A stretch of 38,125 nt of DNA from Bradyrhizobium algeriense (GCF_003062295.1 NZ_PYCN01000044.1:1-38125), one strand, 5' to 3'. Positions 7,877 to 17,204 are shown, counted from the first letter of the stretch. The notes: generated by a model not told the origin, from the sequence alone. Numbers and translations: made by a program.

Positions 7877-10800
7877 GTGTTTGGCGCTCGATTCGCGGCA
7901 CTCTTTTCGGCTCGAGGCGTCATCACGCTGATCGCCTTGCTGGTGGTCGACGCGTTGATCTGGTTCGGCGCCCCTTACCTTGACCTGTTCGGTCAACATC
8001 CGCTCGGCTCGGTGATTGTTCGTGCGGCCACAATCGGCTGCCTCTCCCTGACGGTCGTTGTCATCATCCTTGTCCGTTACTGGCTGGCGCGCCGTGCTAA
8101 CCGGCGTGTTATCAAGTCGCTGATGGAGAGCGAGGGCCTCGTTACGACCTCCAAAAATCGTGGCCAGGAGGAGGTCGATCTCATCCGTAGACGTTTCGAG
8201 GACGCGCTGAAGGTCCTGCGCAGTCCGGTGTTCGCCGGCAAGCGCGGACCGAGCTATCTGTTCGAGTTGCCCTGGTACATCATCATTGGGCCATCGCGCG
8301 CCGGCAAGACAACGATCCTGCGCAACTCGGGCCTCGAGTTTCCGCTGGCCGAACGGCTCGGCGTCGATCCGGTGGCGGGCGTCGGCGGCACGCGAAACTG
8401 CGACTGGTGGTTTACTGAAGAAGCAGCCTTTATCGACACGGCAAGCCGTTACACGACACAGGATACGGATGTCGAGGTCGATCGCGCGGCCTGGCACGGT
8501 TTTCTCAATCTTCTTACGATGCATCGGCGCCGGCGACCGATCAACGGGATCTTGGTTGCGATCAGCCTGTGCGATCTCTTATCGAGCGATGATAACCGGC
8601 GCAGGCTCGTCCAGTCGATTCGTTCGCGGATACAGGAGCTGGTCAAGACGTTTGGCATGCGTATTCCGGTCTATGTTCTGATAACCAAATGCGATCTGGT
8701 ACCTGGCTTCACCGAGTATTTCGACGATCTCGACCATGAAGGTCGTGCCCAGGTCTGGGGCAAGACCTTTCCTCTCGAGGGACCGGGCGATCACATCGAC
8801 GACGCCGTAACCCTTGAGATTCAGCAACTTGCCGAGCGGCTCGAGAGCAGCTTGGCGTTTCGCATGCATGACGAACGCAATCCTAACCGTCGTGCAATGA
8901 TGTACATGTTCCCGAAAGAATTGTGGAGCATCCGGACCGCGGTCGCCGGCTTCGTTAGCGAGGTCTTCCGGCCGAGCCGCTTCGAAGTGCGACCGATGCT
9001 GCGCGGGGTCTACTTGACAAGCGCTGCCCAGGAAGGAGCGCCGATTGAGAGGATGAGCGGTGCGATCAGAAGGAATTTCGGTCTGCACGCAAGCCCACCG
9101 CGGTCGTCCATCGGGCAGGGAAGGACATTCTTCATCAAGCAGTTGCTGACCGATGTGATCTTTGCTGAGCAGGGCCTGGTCGGCCGCAATCTCAAACTCG
9201 AACGCAAGCTCGCGATGGTGCACTGCGGTGGCTATCTCGCGGCGGTCATACTGGCGCTAGCCGCATTGACTCAGTGGTACGACGCCTTCGCCCGCAGCGA
9301 AACACGCATCGCTGAAACCAGAATGGCCGCACAGACAATGCAAGCGCGCCTCAAGGAAGCGCGCGAGCCGCTGGATCTGGTAAAGCTCCTGCCAACCCTC
9401 AATGCCGCGCGCCGGCTGCGTCTGGCAGCTGGCGAGAACACTTGGGTTGCATGGCTCGGTGGCCTCGGGATTTCGGCGAACCCGGTGCTCGCGCCAGCCG
9501 CGCAACAAGCTTATGATCAGATTCTGGTCGATCGTCTGCTGCCGGTTTTTGCCCAAAGGCTTGCCGATCGCATCGAAGCGCTATTGCGTACTGGCGATGA
9601 TACTCTGCTGGACCAAGTCAAGGAAATGTTCCGCACCTATTTGATGCTGAGCGATCCGAGGCATTTCGATCGCGGCAACGTCGAGCAGGCTATGCACAGG
9701 GAAGTGGTGCGTGCGTTTGCGCTCGAGACGACATCAGCGGGCGAACTGCTGGGGCATTTTTCGCGCCTCATCGAGTTGCTGCCGAAGCCCATCACGAATG
9801 ACCAGAAACTCGTGATTGCGGTCGGCTCGCGGCTGATGGAACTTCCCCTCGTCGAGCAGGTCTACGCCCGGCTTTTGCGCGAAGGCGCTCAGAATACGCG
9901 GCTCCGGCCAATCGATCTGGTCAGTCTGCTGGGAGCCGGCCAGCTGGAGATAAAGCCCCAGGCTGTTTTCCCCGCCATAGGCCATCAGGAGCTCCCTTCT
10001 TCGGGCGATACTGCGATCATCCCGGGCATCTTCACACGGGCTGGTTTGATCGATTTCCTGCTGCCACACCTTCCACTCATCATCCAAGACGAGCAAAGCG
10101 GCGACTGGGTCCTTGCCGGCAGCTCCTTCGACGCGGCGGATACACAACAAGTCGTGCGCAAGGTCATCGATCGCTATGTTGCCGATTACATTCGCATTTG
10201 GACAAACGCGCTGAGCAGCGTCCGCGTCGTCAAGTTCGACGATATACAGCGCGCCTCGGCGATCCTGCGCGGGCTGGCCGGCCCGCAAAGCGCACTGCAG
10301 CAGATCATTTCCCTCGTACGCGACAATACGAACCTGCCGCCGCCCGGAGAGCAGATCGCGGCCAAGGCGGGGGAGACAACGGCCGCCGTGTTCTCGGCGG
10401 CATTCGGCGACGCCCCCTGGCCGGGAACACGGATCTCCGAAGCCTTCCAGCCTCTGGTCCAATTGAGCATAGGCGGAGCCTCGGGACAGGGGGCCAGCAT
10501 GGATCGCATCCGCGATCTTTTCGGCGGCCTGTATGCAACGATGGCCAATATCGCGACCGCGCCCGATCCCGACCAGGCCGCATTTCAGCTCTTTCAGCGG
10601 CGCGTCAAGGATCCGAGCAACGATGCCTTCGGCACCTTGCGCGCTGACTCGGCGCTACGACCCGAGTTGGTCCGTACCATCATGAACGACATCGCGCTCT
10701 CGACATGGAGCGTCTTGCTTCGACAGGCACACGGTCATGTCAATGCTATGTGGACGCGGGAAGTGGCGCCGATCTGCCAAGCTGGCGTCTACGAGCGTTA

Positions 10801-11437
10801 TCCATTGTTTGCGGCCGCGACCGAGGACGTAACTTTAAAGGACTTCAGCGATCTCTTTCGCCACGGCGGAATCCTCGATGATTTTTTTCAGAAGTACCTG
10901 TCGCCATTCGTCATCGAGGGCAGAACCGGCGTTGTGCTGGCGACCATCGACGGTGCGGCGGCGCCGATCAATGCCGATGCCCTGACTCAATTTCAGCGCG
11001 CGCGAGAGATTCGCAGGTCCTTTTTCAGCGGCTCGGGCTTCGCACCGGCCGTGAAGTTCAGCATCAAGCCGCTCTATCTCGCCTCTAAACTTCTGCGCGC
11101 GACTTTTGTCATGGATGGCAGGGAGATCGTCTATCGTCACGAGGCGCCCCGTGCCTATGACCTTAAATGGCCGAGTCTAACCGATGCAAGCACAGCCTCC
11201 GTCACACGTGTCTCCGTGGATGGAACTGAGGAGAAGGTTGAGCGCTCAGGCCCTTGGGCTCTGTTCCGTCTCATCGACGCCTCGCGGCCCTCCTCGCGTG
11301 GCGCTCCCGACCGTTTCACGATCACGATCGGTCGACCTGACCGGCCCGACGTGACCTATGAACTGCGGGCGGAAAGTGTAAGCAATCCGTTCAGCTTGGG
11401 TGCCCTTCGTTCGTTCCGATGTCCGGATCACCTATGA
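7877..11437 (+). CDS. tssM: T6SS inner-membrane ATPase-like protein TssM (IcmF)
   Basis: About 1186 residues. Two N-terminal membrane helices (ITLIALLVVDALIWFG; LTVVVIILVRYWLA) are followed by a cytoplasmic nucleotide-binding domain with an intact Walker A (GPSRAGKTTIL, about residues 140-150), then a third helix (GGYLAAVILALAAL) and a long periplasmic region that in the family binds TssJ. The C-terminal type VI part (FGTLRADSALRP, LYLASKLLRATFVMDG) is present, and no break is seen. A GTG at 7871 is also open, but the AAAGGGAGG ribosome site ends there, so the GTG at 7877 with five bases of spacing is preferred. TssM spans the envelope as the core of the membrane complex. Confidence 0.92.
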   Translation: MFGARFAALFSARGVITLIALLVVDALIWFGAPYLDLFGQHPLGSVIVRAATIGCLSLTVVVIILVRYWLARRANRRVIKSLMESEGLVTTSKNRGQEEVDLIRRRFEDALKVLRSPVFAGKRGPSYLFELPWYIIIGPSRAGKTTILRNSGLEFPLAERLGVDPVAGVGGTRNCDWWFTEEAAFIDTASRYTTQDTDVEVDRAAWHGFLNLLTMHRRRRPINGILVAISLCDLLSSDDNRRRLVQSIRSRIQELVKTFGMRIPVYVLITKCDLVPGFTEYFDDLDHEGRAQVWGKTFPLEGPGDHIDDAVTLEIQQLAERLESSLAFRMHDERNPNRRAMMYMFPKELWSIRTAVAGFVSEVFRPSRFEVRPMLRGVYLTSAAQEGAPIERMSGAIRRNFGLHASPPRSSIGQGRTFFIKQLLTDVIFAEQGLVGRNLKLERKLAMVHCGGYLAAVILALAALTQWYDAFARSETRIAETRMAAQTMQARLKEAREPLDLVKLLPTLNAARRLRLAAGENTWVAWLGGLGISANPVLAPAAQQAYDQILVDRLLPVFAQRLADRIEALLRTGDDTLLDQVKEMFRTYLMLSDPRHFDRGNVEQAMHREVVRAFALETTSAGELLGHFSRLIELLPKPITNDQKLVIAVGSRLMELPLVEQVYARLLREGAQNTRLRPIDLVSLLGAGQLEIKPQAVFPAIGHQELPSSGDTAIIPGIFTRAGLIDFLLPHLPLIIQDEQSGDWVLAGSSFDAADTQQVVRKVIDRYVADYIRIWTNALSSVRVVKFDDIQRASAILRGLAGPQSALQQIISLVRDNTNLPPPGEQIAAKAGETTAAVFSAAFGDAPWPGTRISEAFQPLVQLSIGGASGQGASMDRIRDLFGGLYATMANIATAPDPDQAAFQLFQRRVKDPSNDAFGTLRADSALRPELVRTIMNDIALSTWSVLLRQAHGHVNAMWTREVAPICQAGVYERYPLFAAATEDVTLKDFSDLFRHGGILDDFFQKYLSPFVIEGRTGVVLATIDGAAAPINADALTQFQRAREIRRSFFSGSGFAPAVKFSIKPLYLASKLLRATFVMDGREIVYRHEAPRAYDLKWPSLTDASTASVTRVSVDGTEEKVERSGPWALFRLIDASRPSSRGAPDRFTITIGRPDRPDVTYELRAESVSNPFSLGALRSFRCPDHL

Positions 11438-11747
11438 TAGGAGCGCCGTGAGAGTTCTTTTTAGCTTTTTCGGGGGGAGGCGGGCACATGCCGCTGGCGG
11501 CACCTTGGCCCGAGGGGTTGGTTCGGCCGCAACGCTGGTACGCCGTCCCCTGGTGGCGACGAGTAAGCTACGCGACACGTGCCAGGTAGGCCGCAACCAG
11601 ATCGTAACGGCAACACCGTATCACGAGCTCAACGGATTATTGGCGGTCGACGTTCCGACGGGCAGGGTCCTGCCTTGCGCTCTTGCGCAACAGGCTATCA
11701 ACGACACGAGTGCGATCGTCGAATCCCTGGCCGAGGCTGCATTGTGA
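11438..11747 (+). pseudogene. Degraded gene between tssM and the kinase, probably a PP2C phosphatase (PppA/Stp) remnant
   Basis: About 300 bases between tssM and the kinase contain one long frame ending in a TGA that overlaps the kinase start (GTGA). The pieces SKLRDTCQVGRNQ, ELNGLLAVDVPTGRV and INDTSAIVESLAEAAL can be laid on the PP2C pattern (D-G-VR--NED; GLLAVADGMGGH; A--AIVEALAA), but the Asp-rich metal motifs are lost and only about 100 residues remain instead of ~240. In many T6SS clusters the phosphatase gene sits exactly here and opposes the kinase. The position, the coupled stop and these weak matches suggest a phosphatase, perhaps with a bit of tagF upstream (PLAAPWPEGL in another frame). 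The assignment is an inference. Confidence 0.35.
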
Positions 11748-12613
11748 GTACGGCCCCCTTGGGATACGTGCTCGGCGGCCGTTTCGACCTGGCGGAGGTC
11801 ATTAGCGAGGGCGGCACCAGCACCGTCTATCGTGCGATTGATCGCATCGGCCTGTGGGCGCGCGAACAAAGTCCAGAAGTCGCAGTGAAGGTCATCCAAC
11901 CACATGCGAAGATCCGCCAGAAATTAGTGGAGTTGTTGCACCGCGAGGCGCGTCTTTTGCGTGATTGCGTACACCGGAATTTGGTGCGGGTCTACGATTC
12001 CGACTACGACGGCAAGTACCATTACCTAGTCATGGAGTTCTTAAAAGGCCGCTCGCTGGCGCAGATCCTGGCCGATCGTCAGGGACGGCCGCTGTCACCC
12101 TCTGTGTCCTTTCAGATCGTCCGCGCCGCCGGGCAGGGCCTCGTCCACATGCATAGTCTAGGGATCGTCCATGGTGACCTCAAACCGGGAAACATCTTCA
12201 TGACCTCGACCGGCGAAATCAAAATTGTGGACTTTGGGACAGTCCTCATGCTGGACGGTCCGCGGCACCACGAAAGGGCTGCGGCTCTGCTCGATCAGAT
12301 TGGACTGTTGACGCCGGCTTATGCGTCGCCGGAGATGCTGATGGGTGAGCCACGGGCAGAAAGCGACGATGTCTATTCTCTCGCGGTGGTCGCCTACCTG
12401 ACCCTGACCGGCACCCACCCGTATGCGCAGTGGCCAGCCAACGAGGCGCTCAACGCAAATCTCACACCGGCGCCGCCGCCGACTATTTCGCCAGCGCAAT
12501 GGCGGGTCCTCGCTTCCGGGCTTGCCCTCAACCGCCGTGACCGTATCGAAACCGTCGGTGAGTTCGTCCAGCGTCTTGGCCGCCCGCCCTGGTTCTATCG
12601 ATGGTGCGGTTAG
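11744..12613 (+). CDS. ppkA: T6SS-associated Ser/Thr protein kinase (PpkA-like)
   Basis: A 289-residue kinase from GTG. The glycine loop is SEGGTSTVY (21-29), the ATP lysine is Lys49 in VAVKV, the catalytic loop is HGDLKPGN (Asp145, Lys147, Asn150; the usual HRD Arg is Gly), DFG is at 163-165 and the APE-like motif is ASPEM. It consists of little more than the kinase domain, with no transmembrane or periplasmic sensor part, unlike Pseudomonas PpkA. It should phosphorylate T6SS partners read by the FHA protein TagH at the start of the operon. The ORF is open further upstream in the same frame, but the GTG that overlaps the previous stop is the better start. The opposing phosphatase seems lost. 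Confidence 0.85.
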   Translation: MSTAPLGYVLGGRFDLAEVISEGGTSTVYRAIDRIGLWAREQSPEVAVKVIQPHAKIRQKLVELLHREARLLRDCVHRNLVRVYDSDYDGKYHYLVMEFLKGRSLAQILADRQGRPLSPSVSFQIVRAAGQGLVHMHSLGIVHGDLKPGNIFMTSTGEIKIVDFGTVLMLDGPRHHERAAALLDQIGLLTPAYASPEMLMGEPRAESDDVYSLAVVAYLTLTGTHPYAQWPANEALNANLTPAPPPTISPAQWRVLASGLALNRRDRIETVGEFVQRLGRPPWFYRWCG

Positions 12614-12656
12614 CTGATGCCTCTGGTTGCAGCCCAAACGCGTTCCCTTAGCAAGC

Positions 12657-14461
12657 TTAGGGTCGATGGATGACAAGGATGCGGTCGTCTGGTCCCGATT
12701 CGGCTGTGTATCGCTCACGATGGATGTAGAAAAGTGTCATTGGGACCGCCGGGGTTGGCAGCAGTCTGAACTCTCTCAGTACGCTGATCAGGAGGTCGTC
12801 GGCCACGCGCGGGCCGTGGATCCAGTCACGGCCGACATTCTCTCCAATATCGGGCAATGGCCCGATTTCATTCATCGGCTCAACTCGAGGGTGAGGCTGC
12901 AGCCCTAATTCCCTGTATCCAGGCGTGAGAATAAAGTTTTCGCCTTGCGGATTGTTTGGGGTCACGGGCGCCCGCCCTGGCCGCAATACCGCAGCATAGC
13001 GCATGCCGTTGATAAGCACACTTTGTGGCCGCAACAGCGCCGGAAGGAGGCCGCTTTCTCGCAATTCGGCGATCAATAGGTCGGGGGCAACGCCGCCCCT
13101 CCAATTGGAAAGGACATAAGCTCCGAAGTCACGCTCTGCCTGCCTAGCCTCTGCGCCGGCTGCAAGGGTCGGTCCATCCGACGGCATTGTGGGTGCCACT
13201 GGTGATGACGATGGCCCGGCAATTTCGAACCCCTGAAACATCGCCCCCTCGCACGTGCCCAGTTCTCGAATTGGACTTGGTGGTGGAAATCCCGAAGCAT
13301 ATCTCGCAAATTCAGCAGACGGTTACGAAATCCGCCAATCGTGGGTGAGTCGCGCCCTATATAGTCGCCTGCATAGGCTTGTATGTCACGTATCCAACGA
13401 CGGCAGTGCAATCCGGTCAGCATTGGGGGTCTGTTGGTCTCGCGGATCCACTTGAGGAAATCGCTCATATCGTCTGCGGCATGATTGGCGCCGCGCGAGC
13501 GGCGGTTCGGGAGCTTCTCAGTAAGCCAATTCCAAAAGTCCTCATAGAGCGGTAAATCCACATCAGAAGGGCCGGGTCCCTGATTGGAGCCGCTGCTGTC
13601 GGTGTTATGGCTGCTACTGCGGCTGCCCGACGACGGCCCGGCTCCATCAAAGCCCTGAAACATCACATGGCTCTCACGGGCCCAGTTCTCGAAATGTAGG
13701 TCCCGAAGCATATCTCGCAAGTTCAGGAGGCGGTTACGAAACCCGCCAATCGCCGGTACATCGCGCCCTATATAGTCGGCTGCATAGGCTTGCATGTCGG
13801 TATCCAACGACGGCCGCGCAATGCGGTCGGCCATTGGGGGTCTGTTGGTCTCACGGATCCACTCGAGGAAATCGTACATATCGCCTGCGGCAATGTCGGC
13901 GCCGCGGTAGCAACGGTCCGGGAGCTTCGCAGCAAGCCAGTTCCAGAAGTCCTCATAAAGCCGCCTATCCACCGCATAGGGGCGGGGCCACTGATTGGAG
14001 CCGCTACTGCTGTCACTCACGCGAACCTCCGGTAAAAGGTGCAACTGCAGCGGTAAGGCATGCTCGCTCGATCCGAAGCGCGCACGTCGCGTGAGTTCGG
14101 TTTGGGGGGCCGTCTTGCCCGATGTTTTCGAATTGAAAAGCAGCACGATTCGCCGCCGCTCCAGCTTGTTTGCGATCAATCTTCCAACAGCCCACACTCC
14201 GTCGTTCGGTAGCGCCATATATGCTCCGATGACCATGAGGAATCCGACGACTTCGACCATCTGAACTTCTCGAGACACGTTCTCGCGTTCGCCCATAAAA
14301 GGCAATTCTACCGGAGCAATAACGAGTCGATCGGCTGCCGTATGATCCCGAGCGACGAGAAGCTCAAACCGCCGGCTCATCTGCGCCTCACGCTCTGCTC
14401 CTCGGATCCCTTTCCTTGTCTGCGCACGGACCAGAGCCATGGCTGTCCTGTCGCGTCGCAA
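12657..14461 (-). pseudogene. Effector-like protein with two internal repeat systems, split by a frameshift
   Basis: Two open frames join at a run of five C (13244-13248 on the + strand): 14461-13073, and its continuation 13241-12657. If the indel is corrected it encodes about 600 residues. Residues 168-279 and 305-~405 are a tandem repeat with a period of 137 residues (LYEDFWNWL, WIRETNRPPM, QAYA-DYIGRD, GFRNRLLNLRDMLRD, FENWAR). Repeat 2 also carries a compensated frameshift pair between PPM and QAYA. After the break come two copies of a second module (VAPDLLIAEL...VTPNNPQG and HGPRVADDLLISVL...FYIHRERYTA), which also ends the trehalose-phosphate synthase at 29894. Such shuffled repeats remind of rhizobial secreted effectors, but no enzyme domain is recognised. 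Start codon uncertain. It is convergent with the kinase gene. Confidence 0.55.
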
Positions 14462-14670
14462 TGTCGGCGCCCTCGATAGCTCCGGGGTTATCTCGGCCTC
14501 GCATCCAAGGCGGTTCGCAGACAGGAGCCACGATCTTCAGTGCCGCGTCTAGCCTGAAGCGGTCATAACGCGCCCCCTCTTAGGAGCGCAAGGCGCGTCG
14601 TGCTTTTCTGAGGTGCTCAGGCTAGAACAAGAGATCGCGATGCCAGAAAGTGAAACAGACCAATCTGCAC

Positions 14671-14711
14671 TGTCTGTTCGGTCACAAACACTTTCTGTTC
14701 AATGATCGACA
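14671..14711. promoter_or_regulatory. Cluster of NifA-type TGT-N10-ACA sites
   Basis: Three perfect TGT-N10-ACA matches lie in 41 bases: 14671-14686, an overlapping one at 14675-14690, and 14696-14711. They sit about 105-145 bases before the -24/-12-like element at 14816. Being palindromic they could also serve the minus-strand gene ending its 5' side at 14461, but no good -24/-12 element was found in that direction. Confidence 0.55.
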
Positions 14712-14815
14712 TGTCTGTTTGCTGGGCAGTCTTAGAATCGAAGTACCGTCTTCAATGTTGTGGCCCACCAAACAGGCTCGCCATCAGCCGAAGGCCTCTC
14801 TTTGGCAGCCTCGCG

Positions 14816-14831
14816 CGGCACGTCACTTGCT
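14816..14831 (+). promoter_or_regulatory. Sigma-54 promoter-like element without an intact gene
   Basis: CGGCAC-GTCAC-TTGCT matches the -24/-12 consensus except for the first base. Together with the NifA-type sites just upstream it forms a complete regulatory unit, but no open gene follows before the next promoter at 15051. The original gene has probably been deleted, or the transcript is noncoding. Confidence 0.45.
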
Positions 14832-14945
14832 GATCATCTTGGACCGTCCCTCTGGAGGTCGGTTTTAAAAATATAACCTTGTCGAGCGACAAATCATGGG
14901 ATGCCGCGAAACGGCCTCATGTCAGGGTTCGACCAGCTTGACTCT

Positions 14946-14990
14946 TGTCCAGTGTCTGACAGTCGCGCCGCCTCTGTCAGGTTGAGAACA
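14946..14990 (+). promoter_or_regulatory. Two NifA-type sites in the second copy of the T6SS promoter region
   Basis: Perfect TGT-N10-ACA at 14946-14961 and 14975-14990. They align with 2908-2953, in flanking sequence that is clearly related but diverged (the common frame is CTTGTCC-GTGTCTGAC and CCTCTGTCAG-TTGAGAACAC). Confidence 0.65.
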
Positions 14991-15050
14991 CTTATTTGGC
15001 AAACCTCAGTTTTTCAAAACCTAATCAGAGATCAAATGAGGAGACGTCAT

Positions 15051-15066
15051 TGGCACGGTTGTTGCT
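15051..15066 (+). promoter_or_regulatory. Sigma-54 promoter, second copy
   Basis: TGGCAC-GGTTG-TTGCT is a perfect -24/-12 element at the position homologous to 3018-3033. What follows is the collapsed tagH/kinase scar and then vgrG at 15723, so this promoter may now drive vgrG through a leader of about 650 bases. Confidence 0.7.
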
Positions 15067-15570
15067 ATTGAGATGCAGCGACACCGATTGGCTGAGTACA
15101 CGAAGCGCAAGACGAATGATGCTCTCTTTCCCTTGAACCCGTGTGCATCGTTTTGAGAAGGAAACCCAGCGTATCTACCGCTGCACCTGGGAGCGCACAC
15201 AACAGGCGCGTGGGCCAGTCGATCGGCTTCACAACAATAGCGCGAAAGAGGCGGCCAATGCTAGCGCCGCAGGCAGTTCGAATGCACACCCGGGTGTCGA
15301 ATCCGTGCTGATGGGCAAGGCTCACCGTGTGAGATGCAGCTTGCGCTCGGAACTGTTGGAGAGAGCGATGAACTCTTCAGAACCAATGTCGCCAGATGCG
15401 CCGTTTGGACGTGCATCACGGCGCCGCTAGCCGATCGCGATACACTATGCATGGCAACGAGAAGCTACCATCTCGCCAGCGGAATGGCGGGGGCTCGCTT
15501 GCCGCGACCGTATCGAGCCTGTCGGTGAGTTCGTCCGGCGTCTCGACCTCCCGTGCCTGGCTTTACTAAG
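15067..15570 (+). pseudogene. Collapsed second T6SS operon: tagH 5' end fused to kinase 3' end
   Basis: From 15067 the sequence follows the leader of tagH. At 15334 an ATG frame opens with MQLALGTVGE (compare MHFTLGVLGE of TagH); most of the FHA domain is missing, and APLADRDTLCMA matches APLADGDTLYLA. At about 15475 (TCTCGCCAGCG) it switches to sequence matching the end of the kinase gene (12487-12600): in one frame RDRIEPVGEFVRRL, compare RDRIETVGEFVQRL. The join shares a TCG with both parents. Everything between tagH and the kinase end, about 9 kb in the intact copy, is gone. The remaining 150 bases to vgrG hold no recognisable gene. Confidence 0.7.
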
Positions 15571-15722
15571 TTCTGCTGTCGGCGCATGCTGCTGTCGTAA
15601 AGCGCGTAAGGAAGGTGAGATATCGTTAGCATTGAGTGCTTCGGGCTCTCCCAATCGACCCGCGCTCCGCGGCACCTGTGACGAGCATGCCTAACACTGC
15701 CACAGTTTGACTTGGTGCACCG

Positions 15723-17204
15723 ATGACCAACGACTCCAATCTCAGTATTGACCTGCACATTTGCAGCAAGCCCAACATTGAACTCGACGTGCAAGGGTTC
15801 GAGGGCACAGAGTGCATTTCCCTGCCGTTCAGCTACGTGATCTATGCCACGACATCGAGCAATGTCGATACCGGCTCTTTGATAGGTGAGCGCGCCAAGC
15901 TGTCTGTCAAAACCGCATGCGGGCGATGGCTTGCCTCGGGCCTGTGCGCCCAAGTTGAGGAACTCGATCCAACGGTGACTGACCTGCGGGTGCTCCAGTT
16001 CGTCCTGCGGCCGCGTTTTGCGGTCGCCGAGCTCTCCATCGCGAGCCGCATTTATGGCCCTGGCCAACCCATGGGCGTCGATGACATCATTAAACAGCAG
16101 TTGAACAAGGTGAGCATCAACATTCCCACCGAATACAATCTTGATCGCTATCCCAAGCGAAATTATGTTGTGCAATACAATGAAAGTGATTTGACGTTCA
16201 TTTCGCGCCTTTGCGAACGGAACGGAATTTTCTACTTCTTCAAGCAGGAAGGCGACGGTGAAACCGTCGTCTTCGGCGACAAGAATCTGGCCTTCCCCAA
16301 GATCGGGTTCGGCGTTAAGTCGGCGATTCTTTATGCGCGCCAGCACGAGCGCAAGACATCGCGAGGCGTCGACGAAAGCGCCGTTCGGTCATTCCGGCAG
16401 CGCCGGGTTCTCTCGACAAAGACCATCGCGCTCCGCGATTACAACGAAACGGTGCCTTCCGTTGTGTCCGTCGATAAGCAGGTCGGACAAGGCAGCGGCT
16501 TCTTGGGCAAAGCCTCGCGCTTCGGCGGGCATTTTGCGACCGAAGCAGAAGCGGCCACGCTGGCCCGGATCCGTGCCGAGCAGATCTGCGCCGGCCAGAC
16601 AATGTACATCGCCCACAGCGACGCACCGGAGCTGCGCGCTGGCGTCATTTTCGAACTGGAGGGCCATCCCCGCTTCGATGGTGAATATCTCGTCATCGCC
16701 GCGGATCACTCGGCCTATCGCCCGGCGCCAACTGGATTCGGCGCATTCGGGCAAAATGGGCGAGCCTACCAGAACATGGTCCATTGCATCCGCTCGGACG
16801 TGCCTTATCGACCGGTTGCGATGACGCCTGTCCCTCTTGGCGTCGGCCTCCACACCGCCACAGTCGATGGAGAAGCTTGGAACGGGCGGGCCGAGATCGA
16901 CGACCAGGGCCGCTACAAGCTGCAGCTTACATTCGCCGACGAACCGGCCGAGGGCCCTGGCAGCGACTACGTGCGCAAGCTCGAACCTTATGCAGGTCCG
17001 AATCAAACCGGCTTGCATTGTCCGTTGGTCCCCGGAACGGAAGTTCTGGTCGGCTACATCAACGGCGACATTGACCGGCCGGTAGTGGTCGGAGCGGTCC
17101 ACAATCCAGATATGAAGGGAGGAGTGACCTCGGACACGCACTTGTCCAATCGCCTTATGTCGCAATCTGGCGCCTCGATCGTGATGTACGACGGACCTGC
17201 GTGA
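15723..17204 (+). CDS. vgrG: T6SS spike protein VgrG (TssI), short form
   Basis: A 493-residue VgrG. The gp27-like part includes NYVVQYNESDLTFISRLCER and GIFYFFKQE, the hallmark of the family; the gp5-like OB fold follows (GRYKLQLTFADEP, GLHCPLVPGTEVLVGYINGD, RPVVVGAVHNP). It stops soon after NRLMSQSGAS, before the long triple-stranded beta-helix of most VgrG proteins, and has no C-terminal toxin domain. A helical spike part may be supplied by the separate beta-repeat and DUF3540 proteins of the minus-strand operon. It lies after the collapsed second T6SS operon. No strong ribosome site is visible before the ATG. Confidence 0.92.
   Translation: MTNDSNLSIDLHICSKPNIELDVQGFEGTECISLPFSYVIYATTSSNVDTGSLIGERAKLSVKTACGRWLASGLCAQVEELDPTVTDLRVLQFVLRPRFAVAELSIASRIYGPGQPMGVDDIIKQQLNKVSINIPTEYNLDRYPKRNYVVQYNESDLTFISRLCERNGIFYFFKQEGDGETVVFGDKNLAFPKIGFGVKSAILYARQHERKTSRGVDESAVRSFRQRRVLSTKTIALRDYNETVPSVVSVDKQVGQGSGFLGKASRFGGHFATEAEAATLARIRAEQICAGQTMYIAHSDAPELRAGVIFELEGHPRFDGEYLVIAADHSAYRPAPTGFGAFGQNGRAYQNMVHCIRSDVPYRPVAMTPVPLGVGLHTATVDGEAWNGRAEIDDQGRYKLQLTFADEPAEGPGSDYVRKLEPYAGPNQTGLHCPLVPGTEVLVGYINGDIDRPVVVGAVHNPDMKGGVTSDTHLSNRLMSQSGASIVMYDGPA

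Noticed and set aside
7799..9223. Minus-strand frames opposite tssM
   Set aside because: Low-complexity Arg/Asp-rich translations typical of antisense shadows; tssM itself is intact across the region.
13184..13198. A minus-strand TGGCAC-N5-ATGC, sigma-54-like
   Set aside because: It lies inside the coding sequence of the effector-like gene, has ATGC instead of TTGC, and no TGT-N10-ACA site is near.
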